From Branchiostoma lanceolatum (Eukaryota > Chordata > Leptocardii > Amphioxiformes > Branchiostomatidae): a DNA stretch of 64,000 nt. The position numbers and the translations under genes were made by a program. Below are positions 1 to 11,800 of this stretch, one piece after another. The first letter of the stretch is position 1, and the number at the start of each line of letters is the position of its first letter. The stretch is taken from assembly GCF_035083965.1 (NCBI RefSeq), contig NC_089729.1, forward strand, positions 15,798,964 through 15,862,963, given 5' to 3'. The notes beneath the pieces are model-generated. The model did no database searches. It saw nothing but the letters and a program-made list of their open reading frames with translations, and was not told the DNA's origin.

Positions 1-1604
1 ACCTTCCTTGTGGATCTTAGGGAGAAGGTAGAAGACAGGCGTTCTTGGGTGTACGGGCGCAAGATAGTTGAACTCGTCTTCGCTGATAGTTCCTTCGTTA
101 AGAAGTTTAAAGAGAGTTGTTCTTACCAGCGCGGCGTGTTCCTCCGTGGGGCAGGAGTCGATGTGCTTGTAGTGATCTTTGTTGGAGAGTTGACGTAGTG
201 CTTCTTGGATGTAGTCTTCTCTTTTCATGATCACTACCGCGGAGCCCTTGTCTGCGGGTTTGATGATGATGTCAGTTCTTCGGCTGAGTTCCGCAAGGGC
301 TTCGCGTTCTGCACTGCAGATGTTGGTCTTGAACAGTCTTGGTGAAGGTTCCTTGTGTTCTAGGATTTCCTTTTCGACTGCCATGATGAAGGTGTCTAGC
401 GCCGGATCTCTGTGGGTGGGGGGAGTCCACTTGCTTTTGACCTTGAATTTTTGGGTCTCCATTTTGTCGTGGTCAGCAAATAGTTCCCGCAATCGAAGTC
501 TTCTGAAGAAGGCGTGGAGGTCTGTGATGAGTTGTTGTCGGTTGAGATCAGTGGGTGAGGGGGAGAAGTTGAGTCCTTTAGAAAGTGCAAGTATGTCAGT
601 GTCGGTGAGTGGTATGTCCGAGAGGTTTACCACTGTTTTCCTTGCTGCTTCGAGGAGTTTGCGGCGGCGTATCTTCCGTATCCTGTCTTTCCTCCTCTTG
701 CGTTTTTCTTGGATGGCCTTTTGGCGATTAAATCGCCGAGGGCGAGCACGAGCCTTCTTATGGAGCCCCCTCGTGGGTTCCTCCTTGCGTTGGCCTGCTT
801 GCGTACCTTTTCTGGTGCATTCTGGCGTTTGTCCTTCTTTGCCGATGGGGCGCTTTTGTTGCTTTCGTCGCCTTTGTCGGTGAGGCGCTGCCGTGGCTGC
901 TCCTTGTTGTCGGACCCCTCCTGTGGAGGGGTACTTCCGTTTTTTGGACGCTTCTTGCTGGGGCCGTTGACGGCGATGTCACGATCTCGCTGGAACTTTT
1001 TCTCCTTGGTCTTGAGGAGGGCGGCTTCCTTTCTCTTCTTGAACGTTTCCACGTTCTTTTCAAGGGTTTCCCGTTCTTCTTGAGGAAGTTCCTCTGTCTT
1101 CCGATTGAGGCCCGCGATTGTGTTGTCCAGGACATCTTCTGCTGATCCGTAGAAGTCGATGATCAGACCCATCAGGGTGCGCGATGTTTCCTTGAGGGTC
1201 TCGTCCCAGCGGCGATCGAACTCTGGGTTCGTCTTACCCAACATGGGTTTCTTCTCGATCACCAGGCCTTTGGGGATCAGGTGCTCATCCAAGTACTTCT
1301 GTAGCGTCTCTCGGTGGAGTTGGTAACGGAGGCTCTTGTCGGTGGCCTTGATCAGGTCCTTTTGTAGAGCGGTGGTGTTCTTCGGGGGAAGGGGGTCTTG
1401 GCGTACAGCGTAGATAAGTACCTTCCGTGCTGGTTCCTGTTCTGGAACGGATGTCTCAGATCCGTTCCGTTGTCTTTTCTTCTCATTCTTCTTCTCTGCT
1501 TGTCTCTCTTCGTCACGTATTCTTGACGTCGAAGTCTCGTGGCTGGATCGCTTGGCTTCTGCCGTGGATACAGCATCCTCCCAAATTGTAAGGGTAGACA
1601 TCAT
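1..1604 (-). mobile_element. Penelope-like retroelement, 5' part: ORF1-like region plus N-terminal reverse transcriptase, cut by window edge
   Basis: Read on the minus strand. An ORF of 325 codons (1604 down to 627, starting with two ATGs) encodes a highly charged, Lys/Glu/Arg-rich protein with predicted long helices. From about 790 down to base 1 a different frame is open. It starts with a very basic stretch (residues like RRRKLLEAARKT) and continues with the N-terminal RT region of Penelope-like elements, including the motif KPADKGSAVVIMKREDY near 200-270 and LLPKIHKEG at the edge. The two frames overlap by roughly 160 nt, so either a frameshift mutation separates them or the element uses two overlapping ORFs. 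The RT palm motifs and the C-terminal part lie outside the window. Family assignment rests on motif recognition and is known for PLEs; that this copy is inactive is inferred. Confidence 0.75.
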
Positions 1605-1639
1605 TGGTAGTTCTGGGAAAATGACAGCGGAGACTGGTA

Positions 1640-1682
1640 TTCGACCGGTTTCGACTTTATTGTCTTTTTCAAGAATGACAGA
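1640..1682 (-). other. Hairpin followed by GAAAC: hammerhead-like motif in element 5' leader
   Basis: On the minus strand the sequence CTTGAAAAA is followed by GAC-AATAAA-GTC (a 3-bp stem with a loop) and then GAAACCGG. The order purine-rich strand, small stem, GAAAC is the arrangement of the hammerhead ribozyme core reported in Penelope-like elements. The canonical CUGANGA box is not matched exactly, so activity is doubtful. It lies about 40 nt upstream of the ORF1 start, where PLE leaders carry such motifs. Confidence 0.35.
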
Positions 1683-1740
1683 GATCGGACCACTCCTCCT
1701 TTTATACCTTTTCTGTGCCTCCCTAGTGCAGGGCGCATAG

Positions 1741-1885
1741 AATTAAAATAAAAAAGAAAAAAAAAAATAAAGAAATAGAGGAAAAAAATATAGATATATA
1801 AAAAAGATAATTAAAAATAAAAATAATAAAAAGAAATAAAAGAGAGAGAAGAAATATATAAAAAGGAGTAAGAAAAATATACATA
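1741..1885. repeat. A-rich low-complexity tract
   Basis: About 145 bp made almost only of A with scattered G and T, including runs of AAAAT and AATAA. On the minus strand it is a T-rich stretch between the 3' part of the upstream GIY-YIG fragment and the leader of the ORF1/RT copy, so it may be a decayed tail or junction of the tandem retroelement arrangement. No coding potential. Confidence 0.6.
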
Positions 1886-2290
1886 GTGATGTTTGACCTA
1901 TGATATGACTTTTATCTATTGTTCTAGAACAATTGTACATGTCATGAGGGTCTTACTATACATTGGTGGAGGAGGCACATTACAATTATGACGTCATGGT
2001 GGACGTTTACAATGGTATGCGTGTTTACAAAGTCAAGGAGAGTGGTCCGTACAAGCAGAGTGAAGCTAAATACATGAACAGGAAGTCTGCCGCTAGGTGG
2101 CTTAAATACAGAGAATCAAGTACAAGATACAATCAAATTACAAACAAAGCATGAATGTAACAGACTACCGAACTTTCTAAGTTAGTGCTCGGATCCATAG
2201 GATACTAGTAACCAGCAAATGCGAAGCGTAAATCAACTACAAGTCAAAGTGTTAGCGCCGGTTACGACGAGAACTATACTTCTTGTCCCC

Positions 2291-2812
2291 TCATACCCTG
2301 GTTATTTCCAGTGATTCCAGGTTGAGTCCTTCTGGGTGAAGTGTTCGGAGCTGATGTATCCAGTAGGATTCTCTGCTGAGTCGTCGTTGTCGTGTGAGGT
2401 CTTCGGTCCTGCCGTATGCCAGCTTCTCGAGTCCGACGACCTCCATGTCCGCGACGGTGTGGCTCGGTTGGTTGAAGTGGGCTGCGATGGGTGTATCCTT
2501 GTCCGTCTTGATGGAAGATCGGTGCCCGTTCATCCTGTTGGCCAATGTTTGTCCTGTTTCGCCGACGTATTGTATGCCGCATTTCTTGCACTGTATCATG
2601 TATATGATATTCCTGGTGCGGCATGTGATGTGGGCCCTGATGGTGTAGCGTCTCGAAGTGCGATGGCTTTGGAAATCCTTGCTCTTCCTGACGTATGTGC
2701 AGGTGAGGCACTTTCTTCCGCACGGGTATGATCCCGGAGGGATGTTTTTCGTGATGAAATTCTTGTTCTCCCTCGGGATCTGGGCCCTCACCAGTGTATC
2801 CCTCAGCGTGTA
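2291..2812 (-). mobile_element. Penelope-like retroelement, 3' fragment with GIY-YIG endonuclease domain
   Basis: Minus-strand reading frame ending at 2291. It contains a Cys-rich linker (CGRKCLTCTYV) and then a GIY-YIG endonuclease core: IIYMIQCKKCG, then QYVGET, then the conserved Arg and His of NRMNGHRSSI. This is the C-terminal domain of Penelope-like reverse transcriptases. Upstream of about 2812 the frame stays open to 2941 but no longer resembles the RT, so the copy is 5'-truncated there. It sits upstream, in the same orientation, of the ORF1/RT copy at 1-1604, which gives a head-to-tail order (3' end of one copy, then 5' end of the next). The spacer 1605-2290 holds an A-rich tract and no other gene. 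Confidence 0.8.
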
Positions 2813-2941
2813 GCTAGAGCACACAACAGAAGAGTTGTAAAGACCGCAAAACTCCCCATGGTCGGTACTCAGGAACCTCTCAGGCTTGAAGTGCAACACT
2901 GACTGCAAGCTGCTGTTTGATTGGTTGTTTGACCTCTTCAC

Positions 2942-4818
2942 CCGAACAGGTGTGGTTACACGTCACTGCGAAAAACCGTAGCCCCTCCCAGGTTGATAAT
3001 TTACATGGATCAGGGTACGTAGGGGTTTCTATGAGGAAGTATTTGCCACTGAACGAGCTCTTAATATCTGATCTTATCATTTTCGACGACAAACATCACA
3101 CCTAGTATCCGGCCGGATGCGATGTCAATCGAGCATTTAAACTAAAGGCTACGCCATTGTTATAAACTAATATGGTACACATCGAGGGACAAAAACGTTC
3201 TGAGCCCCTCGAACTTTTGCTGTCAAACACATGACCGCTTGTGACGTAATCTTTGCAAGAGTTATAGGGCTTCTGAGAAACCACTATGTCGGATGCGAGT
3301 TATGTTTTCGGCCGGTATTACCGCCCTTCGGCGTAACACAGCAGCTACGCTGTCATGCGGAGCGGCAGCAGTTAGTTATATTTCACTGAAGTAAAGTGCT
3401 ACACGTAACTTTTGCACATCTAGCTGTAAGCGTTGTTTAAAAGTATCAAATGAGGATGCCCTTACTTTCTGGTAACGAGTTTCACTCTACAACAGGTTTA
3501 GGGAAAACAGAATTTTTAATACCTCAAACACGGGTTGATAACACTGTTAATTAAAGGTATTACTATCTAACGTAAAAATGTTAGCTCAGATTCTATCTAC
3601 AGCTAGCAACGTTCTGGAATTATGAACAATCGTTTCAAGTAACGCAGCTTGAAACTTATGAAACACTGAACAAAAGCTTGATATAACAACGGGACGATTG
3701 ATAAAACCATCGGCTTTTATTATGAATTTCTATTGGAGCCATTGTGATAGCACTGCGCAACTTCCACAGAGCTTGAGTAACACTTTGCCTAGCCTAAAAC
3801 ATTTTTCATGCTTTCTTATTACCACATATCACTCTCACATACTGTTTAAATGCTAAAGTTTTCGGTGTTTTTATGTTCAAGGTTTTCCCGTTGATTTCTT
3901 CACCGTGGACTTCAAACCATCTTCTGCCCGACTACTCCCTTGTCTAAGCACTACGTACTATACATCGTACAGTATTATGATGTATTGGAGGCACATGTTA
4001 CGATTAAATACGCAAGAACCCTTAACAAGACACAATTGAAAACAAACATTGATTACATATATTAGATATCAAGAATGCCACACAAATAGTTCATTACTTA
4101 CTGACAGAGCTGTAACTAAATATCTGCTGCCAAGCGGCGCGTACAGGACAAAATTCCCTTGCCACCGTCAGACATTGTGTTAGTAGGGTTTTTTTGGCAC
4201 CTTTGTTCTGTGACGCACTCGCACAGCCAGGTCAGATATTCGACTTTTGAATGTAGGATCACGACCAAAATGGTATCATTGAAAAGGGTGATGTATACGC
4301 TTTCCAATGATACATAATGCTATACAACTGATAAAGTATCAACGTTCAACGCAGCCACGATTTATTAGATTATCAAACTTAATCGTTTCCGAAATGTTTA
4401 TGCTTAATATGTTTACAGACAATACAAAAGGAGAAGGTAATTCTACGCCTGTATAACCCGACCGCGGGGGCTTGTCACATTTCAGACATTCCATTCTTAC
4501 CTAACCGCCTTTGATGGTAGAGTAAGCGGAGCAAAAGGTCACTTTGATGTAAGGATGAAGGTATGCAGGACGAGCTCAAAGATTAAAACAGGGGAATCCC
4601 CTGACAGCTAACGCTACTTCAGCCACACGCAGGTTAGTGGAAACATCGCACAGCGAGCTGCGACTTTGGTCCTCAAATCGTCTACTACATTCACGTCTTG
4701 TAGGTAGATAAAAATAATGCCCTAATTTTGGAAGCTCTGGTAACAAATGTTGCTTTAGTTTCAGTGTACTTTTACCGTACTACAATTAAGTAGTTCGTCG
4801 AACTACTAATCGTCGTGC
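2942..4818. other. Intergenic region, no gene seen
   Basis: No ORF longer than about 65 codons has recognisable similarity. It includes one LINE 3' fragment (listed separately at about 3306-3545). The 200 bp before 4819 should hold the promoter of the caspase gene; no TATA box is evident. Confidence 0.5.
3306..3545 (-). mobile_element. LINE 3' fragment (same family as 23,150-24,985)
   Basis: The plus strand carries the diverged motif GGCCGGTATTACCGCC followed by GGCGTAACAC and GCGGCAGCAG, then a stretch matching the end of the RT reading frame (GTAACGAGTTTCACTCTAC). The same order of motifs is found at 23,157-23,345 and 43,818-44,010. This places it as a 5'-truncated minus-strand copy of that LINE family, more diverged than the other copies. 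Confidence 0.6.
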
Positions 4819-7109
4819 ATGGGAATTTGGGTGCATGTCAGAAAAGACAAGATGGCTGCCTTCGATATGAATGCTAACGCGTGTGTTCTTGTGAGCGGGT
4901 TTCCGAACTATGTTAGCAGCCGACTTTTGGAGGAGCATTTCATGACAATGGAGGATGGCCGTGGAGGAATACGACAGCTCGTCATGTTCTCAAACATAGG
5001 AACTGCACTGATAGAGTTCTGGGCACCAGAATGTAAGTAGACTTAGCTCATACCGTGCACACGAGTATCTTACTATACCATACTAAATGACGGAAAATAC
5101 GTTTATACGTTTCTATAATGTCCCCAAAATATGTCCAGAGCACACCGGGTCACCCCTGCTCTGGGTGTGACGGGTTATGTATGGTGCAAATATTTGTTAC
5201 ATATAAAAAGAATTAAAGCTACACCCTTGGAGTTTTGTTAAATGGAATGTTTCACTTTCCTAGTCGCGCTTGCCCGCCTTGTTTGCATGCCATTACTTCT
5301 TGACACACAAAACATGAAAATTTACCAGCATTACGTATTTTGCTACTATATGTTACACAAGACAGAAAACAATTATAAATCCGTTGTTTGAGAATCATGC
5401 AAAAGAACCCCTGTTAACGTGGCTACATTACAGACTATAGAGCTAACATGCATTTTCAGAACAGTCGAAAATAAGTGGCGTTGTCGAATGATTTAACAAA
5501 GTTGGAAAGCTTGGCCATTTCCTTACATTCTCTATGCGGTCATCATATTTCATAGATGCCGCTAATGTTCTCGCAAATGAACATCACATGCTGGAAGGGA
5601 CACTGCTGCAAGTGAGAGGATTGCCATCCACGTTTTGTTTAACGGGGAACGTCGAAAGCTTACAGACAAAGCTAGTTCAGCTCAACAAACTCATGTATAT
5701 ACAGTCTGAACTGAATGCAGACCTCCGGGCAGGACATAAGGCCACCCGACAGAGCCTGATCAGCAAAGAACAACAACTTCAGACTGTGGCAACAGAAAAT
5801 ATGCAGCTGAAGACGGACCTTACGCGCGAAAAACAAGCCAAGGGATGCTCTTTCAACCTGTGTCGAAGGCTGGAGGAAGAAAACGTTCATCTCATGAACC
5901 GGACGGAAGCTGATAAGAGGGAGATCGAACGGCTGAAGGAGAAGATCGCCTCCTTGTCTACCGAGCCCACCTGTACATACGACATGAGGCGCGCTCCGCG
6001 TGGGGTCGCCATCATCATCAACAACATCCACTTTGAGGACATGGGAGATCGGTGTGGGGCTGAAGGCGATACAGGTCAGGGGTTAAATCAGGATGGATGG
6101 ATGGATGGATGGATGGATGGATGGATGGATGGATGGATGGATGGATGGATGGATGGATGGATGGATGGATGAATGGATGGATGTTGGATGAATGGCGATT
6201 GGATTATTGGATGAATGGATGGATGGATGGATTTACGTTGATGAAAGTTAGACATCCAGGTAGTAAGATACGCCAAAAATAATTACTCAAGCAACTGGAT
6301 AAAGTTTTGAAACTGCATGATGGATGGATTTGTTTGAACCTTTGTTTATTCATGAGAAGCTGAGGGGATGGATGGATTGATGTATATAGATAGATAACCG
6401 TTCTTTGATATAGAAAGATAAATGCATAGATAGACGTTCCTTGATATAGATAGATAGATATGAAGTTAGGTCGATAGACCATATTAATGTTCACGTATGT
6501 ACATTTTATACAGGTCGCCTTCGAGAAACCTTTGAAAGCCTTGGTTTCACCGTCGTGACCTTCAGCGACCTTGACCATGCCAACATGGTGGCTACTATGA
6601 AGGACCAGGGCAAGGCTGACCACTCCAACTACGACTGTTTCGTCTGCTGCATCATGTCGCACGGCACCATGGGAAAGGTCTTCTCCTCCGATGACGTAGG
6701 CATAGATATCTGTGAGCTCATGAAGCCCGTCAATGCTAAGAAATGTCCATCTCTAAAAGGCAAACCGAAGCTGTTCTTCATCCAGGCTTGTCAGGGAGAG
6801 AAAAGTCAGGGGAGGGAGAGCTTTGATGGCGACCACGATGCCAAACCTGTCCCCTTCATCTGCCACGAGGCCGACTTCTTCCTGGGCCTGGCCACGGTCC
6901 CAGGCTATGTGGCTAGGCGGGACCAGGACGGGGCTCCCTATGTGCACCATTTGGCAAAAATGCTGACAGAGTTCGGCCCAACTCACGATCTGTCCACCAT
7001 CATGGCCATGGTGTGCGACAAAATGAACGAAATCAATGACGACAAGTTTGGGTGGATCTCCTCAAACCACAGTACTTTGCGCAAACAGATTATCTTCAAT
7101 ACAAAGTGA
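4819..7109 (+). CDS. Caspase with N-terminal RRM and coiled coil
   Basis: Cysteine-aspartate protease of caspase-8/10 type by its QACQG active site. Exons: 4819-5032, 5556-6074, 6514-7109 (phases 1 and 1; 442 residues). A second in-frame ATG at 4852 has a stronger start context (ACAAGATGG) and would give 431 residues. Domains in order: RRM-like fold (about 15-95) with VLVSGFP as RNP2-like and GTALIEF as RNP1-like segment, continuing across the intron to [15 protein letters not shown], closest in style to PARP10/14 RRMs; a coiled coil (about 105-205); and a caspase domain (about 215-442) with [10 protein letters not shown], catalytic His in MSHGTMG (codon 6660-6662), catalytic Cys in IQACQGE, a linker with DGDHD as a possible cleavage site, and a p10-like part with VPGYVARRD and STLRKQIIF. 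No DED, CARD or Death domain is visible. Both catalytic residues are present, so activity is expected. The RRM assignment is my inference; the caspase call is firm. Confidence 0.9.
6088..6240. repeat. (GGAT)n microsatellite
   Basis: About 20 uninterrupted GGAT units from 6091, then interrupted units to about 6230. It starts about 15 bp inside intron 2 of the caspase gene, just after the donor at 6075. The tetranucleotide keeps long frames open on both strands, giving spurious MDGW-type and HPSI-type ORFs. Confidence 0.95.
6236..6320 (+). repeat. Interspersed repeat, family with ACTCAAGCAACTGGATA core
   Basis: Contains GATGAAAGTTAGACATCCAG, then AAGATACG, then TTACTCAAGCAACTGGAT. The same blocks in the same order occur in reverse orientation at 57,230-57,345 and, rearranged as an inverted repeat, at 18,140-18,330. 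Non-coding, in intron 2 of the caspase gene. Confidence 0.7.
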
Positions 7110-8812
7110 TTCAATATCATTCAAAGAAACAGTAACAACAGGGCATGACTTTGGTTGCATCTTTTTGGTACAGGAGAATGAGACACACAAATGTCTATGA
7201 CTACTGATTTTCAGAGCAATGTACCCACATTCTATGTAACGTTACATATTTACTCGAGCGCCGAGTCATGGTAGGAACTGTACTAAAAGAATGCACCATA
7301 GATTCCACTTTATTGTAACGACAGTGAATATGGTGTTTGTTTGCACTTTTGTTCTGTCTTCATAGAATTGTTTAAAAATTGTGAATACAATTTATCAACA
7401 AATCATGTAACGTTAGACAGGTAAATGTATATTGCTTACCATGCATAACAGACGCAAGAATAGAGCTAAATCTTTATATCATGCAGACTATTCAGTAGCC
7501 TAGGTGTAGTGACGAAGCAATGCAGAAATGTGTAATTTGTGGGTATGATAATTGTACAAGTCATATTCAAGTAAATTTCCAGTAGTTTAGTGGACAAAAT
7601 TGATGCCATTGCTTTCTACGATTTCTATTGAGAAGGGTTTTGAAGTCTTTGAAATGTTATGCCTACTCATTTTCTAAACTTGTAAATGTTTCAAATAACA
7701 CATAAACAACGAATGAAAGACTCTTTGTACACAACCAAGTGTTTTATTCAACCGACGTTTCGGTGACCGTCCGTCAACTTTCTCAGGGCAATTCTGACTG
7801 GTTCACATTGTACTGCAGCTATAGGTGTCGCTGCTTACAGATGCGGTCCCAAAAGTAAACACTTATGAAAGTAATGAGAACTAGATAGAAATCAAAATAC
7901 ATGAAGATTACTTACTAGTAATCTATTTCGTGAAAAAAACTACCATTGGTCACGAAACCTGATACGCTGTATATCAACTCGACATATTGAACAGCTCTCT
8001 ACAACAATCAATTATCCATTGTGTGCTTTGCCGGATGTGCTAATCTCAGTTGCCCAACAGTCCTTGTTGCTGACATCGAACAAAACGCCGCCAATCAATA
8101 TGAGAAAGTCAGATATAGTTGGCCTTCTGTATGAAAAAAAAACAACTCACACATTACACAAACTATAACACCTGTACAAGTGACGTTAGACTTCTCAGAC
8201 ATCATGTTCTTGAACTAAAGCTTTAGTTCTGAAAGCTACATGTATGACAATGTAACCCAAGTCCTGAACCGTGGCAAGTTTTGTGCCCTATCGTATAGCG
8301 TTTACCATTTAGCATGTGCATGACAAAATACACCAAAGAAAACTTAAGTACATATTTTCCAACATGTGAAAGTGTGAAAGTCTAAACTTTTGTTTAAAAA
8401 AAAAACATCTAGGGAAGACAGTTATTTGCCAACATGCAGTTGTTATCTGAATATTTTCATTTCATTTTTATCTTATTTACCCAGGGCTATTTAGGGCGGT
8501 TTGCACTGCACGCATACATTAAAAACATAATATGGTGAAGTAACATGCTTACATTTTTTACATCACTCCATTTGTTGAAGGTATATAGCTACCAAATCAA
8601 CTGACAACATTTTGAGATTCTTAGCGAGTGGTGATAGGAATTCGGAATAGAACAATAAAAAATGTTGTTTTATACATATTTCACACAATGCATTACAATA
8701 CTCAAAATCGTTCACAACAAGCTTGAGACTACTTAAACATCTTATTCATATGTACACGGTTTTCAACATGTTAAGCTATGCAACAATTACTTCTGTTTTC
8801 TACGTACCTTTA
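7110..8812. other. Region between convergent caspase and Death-domain genes
   Basis: Holds the 3' untranslated regions of the two converging genes. No ORF of note. One retroelement-derived hairpin motif lies at about 7733-7795. Confidence 0.5.
7733..7795 (-). other. Hammerhead-like hairpin motif, Penelope-type remnant
   Basis: On the minus strand: CCCTGAGAAAG, then TGAC-GGACG-GTCA as a small hairpin, then CCGAAACGTCGG, followed by an AATAAAACACTTGG tail. This matches the layout at 1640-1682 and 32,600-32,650. GAAAC following a short stem is the hammerhead core; the CUGANGA box is off by one base, so it is probably a decayed copy. On the minus strand it also supplies an AATAAA that the Death-domain gene could use for polyadenylation. 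Confidence 0.35.
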
Positions 8813-11800
8813 CTAGTTTGACTGAACTGCACTTTCCACGGGTGGGTACTCCTGATTGGCTTCCGTGGCCGTCTGACCTACCAATCCTGTGCCACCGCTG
8901 CTATTTGAATTCCCCGTGTCCAACGGCAGCTGAGGAGAAGCTGTCGGACCAATGACTGCCTCGCTCACTGCCGGATAGCTCGGATTGTTCTCGGGCTCGC
9001 CGTTCTGAGTTTGACCAATTTGTGAGGTTACCGGATCTTCGTGGATGGGTTGTGGGTTTTGGAATGTTCTGTCAGAGCTAGCAACGGCGGCCTCAACTTC
9101 TGGGTACCCGGGGTTATCCGGGAGGTCGTTTGGCATCGGGTACTCAGGCGTAGCCTGCAGTTCATTGGGCGCGCCGGTTACGTGAAGGTCTACAGTCAGC
9201 GATTCGCTCACTACGTCATGAGGCTGACTGATCTGCTGCAGTGGAGATGACAGTTCGGTGTGTTGGTTCACTGCCTGTATCGGTACAGTTGTCTGCTCTT
9301 GGACCTGTGCCGGTGTAGGCACCGCGTTTGACACTGGCTGTACCAGTACACTTGTAGGTTGTTGCTGTGTCGGTGTAGGCAACGTGTTTGACACTGGCTG
9401 TACCGGTACACTTGTTGGCTGGCGTTCTTGCGGTGGTGTAGGTACCGTGTTGCTCCGCTGAAGGACACCACGCGGACAAGACTGACTGAGGAAGGAGGGG
9501 GTCTTGTCACCCGCTAAGTTGCCTTCGGCATCAGAGTGCAGCCTGTCGGCGCTGTCCGGGAGACAGGGGTCAGACCCAGACTCCTCCTTGGAAAGCTTCG
9601 TATTCGGCAGTCCCATGGCCAACTCGCCCTATGTCACAAACACATTGAGGTATAAACAAACTAAACACATTTTGTTTTGCACTTTACAATCTTCTCTTTA
9701 ACTACCTATTATTGATATGTTTGTGACAAAATAATAGGAGGACTAGTAGTAGCACTGGGAGTCCCATTTTACCAGTATGTGTGTAAATCTATGGTGAAAA
9801 CCATGATAAATGGTATTTGATGTTTGAAATCTGAATGATTGCAGTTAAACTAGTATTTGCGGTTCATTTTCATGTGATGACAGAAGTGTCTTACCGTTCA
9901 TTTTGTTCGAGGCTACGTCTTAAGACACTCAAATCTTTCACTGATAAAAATTTGTTACAATCTGGTTATGTTATATGAAAATAGTACAGAATTTTTGCAT
10001 CAACTTACCAGGTTGACTGTATGGGCGCGGGTTTTCTGAAAGTCTGTGTCAAAACACAAAATAGAGCATAAATCAGACGTCAAGAAAACACTGTCACGGC
10101 ATATGTCAAGACAAAAACGTATTTTGTACACAGATTTGTTCTTATCATTCTATTTTCCTGACTAAAACTAGGTAAAGATCACAACTCATACACGTATATG
10201 AACTCACGTGTTGTATTGACAGAACTCCAGAACTTTCTGTACAGAGAAGAAAACTACATCCGGGGTTCCTAGTGCGCAGGTGCGAGATACTAAAGGCGGG
10301 AAAACTAATAGATAAACATTTTAGACGTTTCTGTAAGTCTAATGTACCTTTTCTTCTTTTTGTTTCACTTGCATGGTTGAATGCTTCAACGGCGTCGTTC
10401 CTTTTCATCTGCCTGAGATGGTCCAGAAGACGGGCCGTGGGGTATCTTGGGTCACGTCTTCCCAGCATCTCAAGAAGCTTCATCGTAGGGCTGCCTTGTG
10501 CAACGCATGCGTTCATTTTCTTGGGTGTAAAGAAACGAAGGTTATGGTATGTGTAAAATAGCATGTAACCAGGAACATTAATCCACCAGGTTACATAAAT
10601 CCACCATTTTAATAAAACAGGGTGTTTGACAGATCTCTAGTGCAGCACCTCCCAGGTATGCACAGTTTATATGTACATGTATAAGTAGGAGTGCATTTTT
10701 CTGGGGGACGTTGGGTTGGAGATCTGCTTGGACGTATCTTTTCAGGGTGGCGGAATTATGTATCCTGGTGGAATTTTGTTAGTAGATGTTACAATCATAT
10801 CAGATTAAATGCATTGCATATGAAAACATTTCAAAGCCGTTTTTGGTATAAGTCCTTTCTAAGTAAGATTATATCATCTTCAATTATGAGAAAAGAAACT
10901 TACCGCTGCGAATCCTGCTTCTAAAGTTCCTTCAGTCGCCAGCCTTTCAGCCAGAGCCAGCCAGTCGTCCCGATCATCGGATGTTCTCAGGACTGGGTCC
11001 TTGTCCAGTTTCTCGGCGATGGCATGCTTCTGTTCCGGAGTCATGCTGCCGATAACGTTTACATGCGTCTGGAAGAAAGAAAGAATAAAGCAAGGTTGTA
11101 AAGGAGATGCTGATTTATATGTACAGTGTAAGGAATTCTAACGAATGAAGTACCAAATGTGTGAGCGGAGTGAGTGAATTCAGCAGTCTTGATAAGTCCT
11201 GATTTCAAAGTGAAATTTGATCTGTAGCAAAGCCGCATTGCACTACATAGCTGCTTGAAAACCTTAATTAAGCATGACAAAAGAAAAAGATTTTAAAGTT
11301 GCAAGGAAAAACGTTAAACTTAATACGTTTACAAGTTCTGTATGGTTTGAAAGTATAACGTTATAGCGATCTTGGATGATTTAGTACAAAATGTAAACAT
11401 GTAAAAAGTATGGCGACACACAAAATACCCTACCTCGTCCATTATATTCGATGTCTCCACTCTCGACACCGCCCCGTCCTTGGTGATGACGATACACGTT
11501 CTCATCAGCACATCTCCGATATTGCCAGTATTGCTAGCCAGCGTCCGAAGGTCCTGGAAATACTGGTCCGTAAATGCTGTCCGGTAGTCTTTTTCAGGAA
11601 CGTGTGAATTCTGTAGTCTGATGACGTTTCGGACGTTATCATATTTGGTGAACTTCAAGGACAGGGTTCCAGGCTGTGATTGTCCCACCTGCAAAAAGAC
11701 ATATTGTGTTTTAGTTGTCAGTTTCAACAAGGTGTTGCCAAAAAACAATTCCAAAGGGAATGCATTTGTGCAATTTTAAGAATATTTTGCAACTCAATTG

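Noticed and set aside
758-1135. 125-codon minus-strand ORF overlapping ORF1 of the Penelope-like element
   Set aside because: A shadow frame of the basic ORF1/RT region; lacks the family motifs found in the other two frames.
2274-2731. Plus-strand and alternate minus-strand ORFs over the GIY-YIG region
   Set aside because: Antisense or off-frame shadows of the GIY-YIG reading frame.
6088-6282. ORFs with Met-Asp-Gly-Trp or His-Pro-Ser-Ile repeats
   Set aside because: Products of the (GGAT)n microsatellite inside a caspase intron.
9041-9510. Plus- and minus-strand ORFs overlapping the repetitive tail exon
   Set aside because: Shadow frames of the Pro/Gln repeats; only the minus frame ending at 8813 joins the upstream exons in phase.
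9895-9912. 18-nt candidate micro-exon in the Death-domain gene
   Set aside because: Flanking AG and GT are present, but inclusion brings an in-frame TGA; skipping it gives a clean frame.
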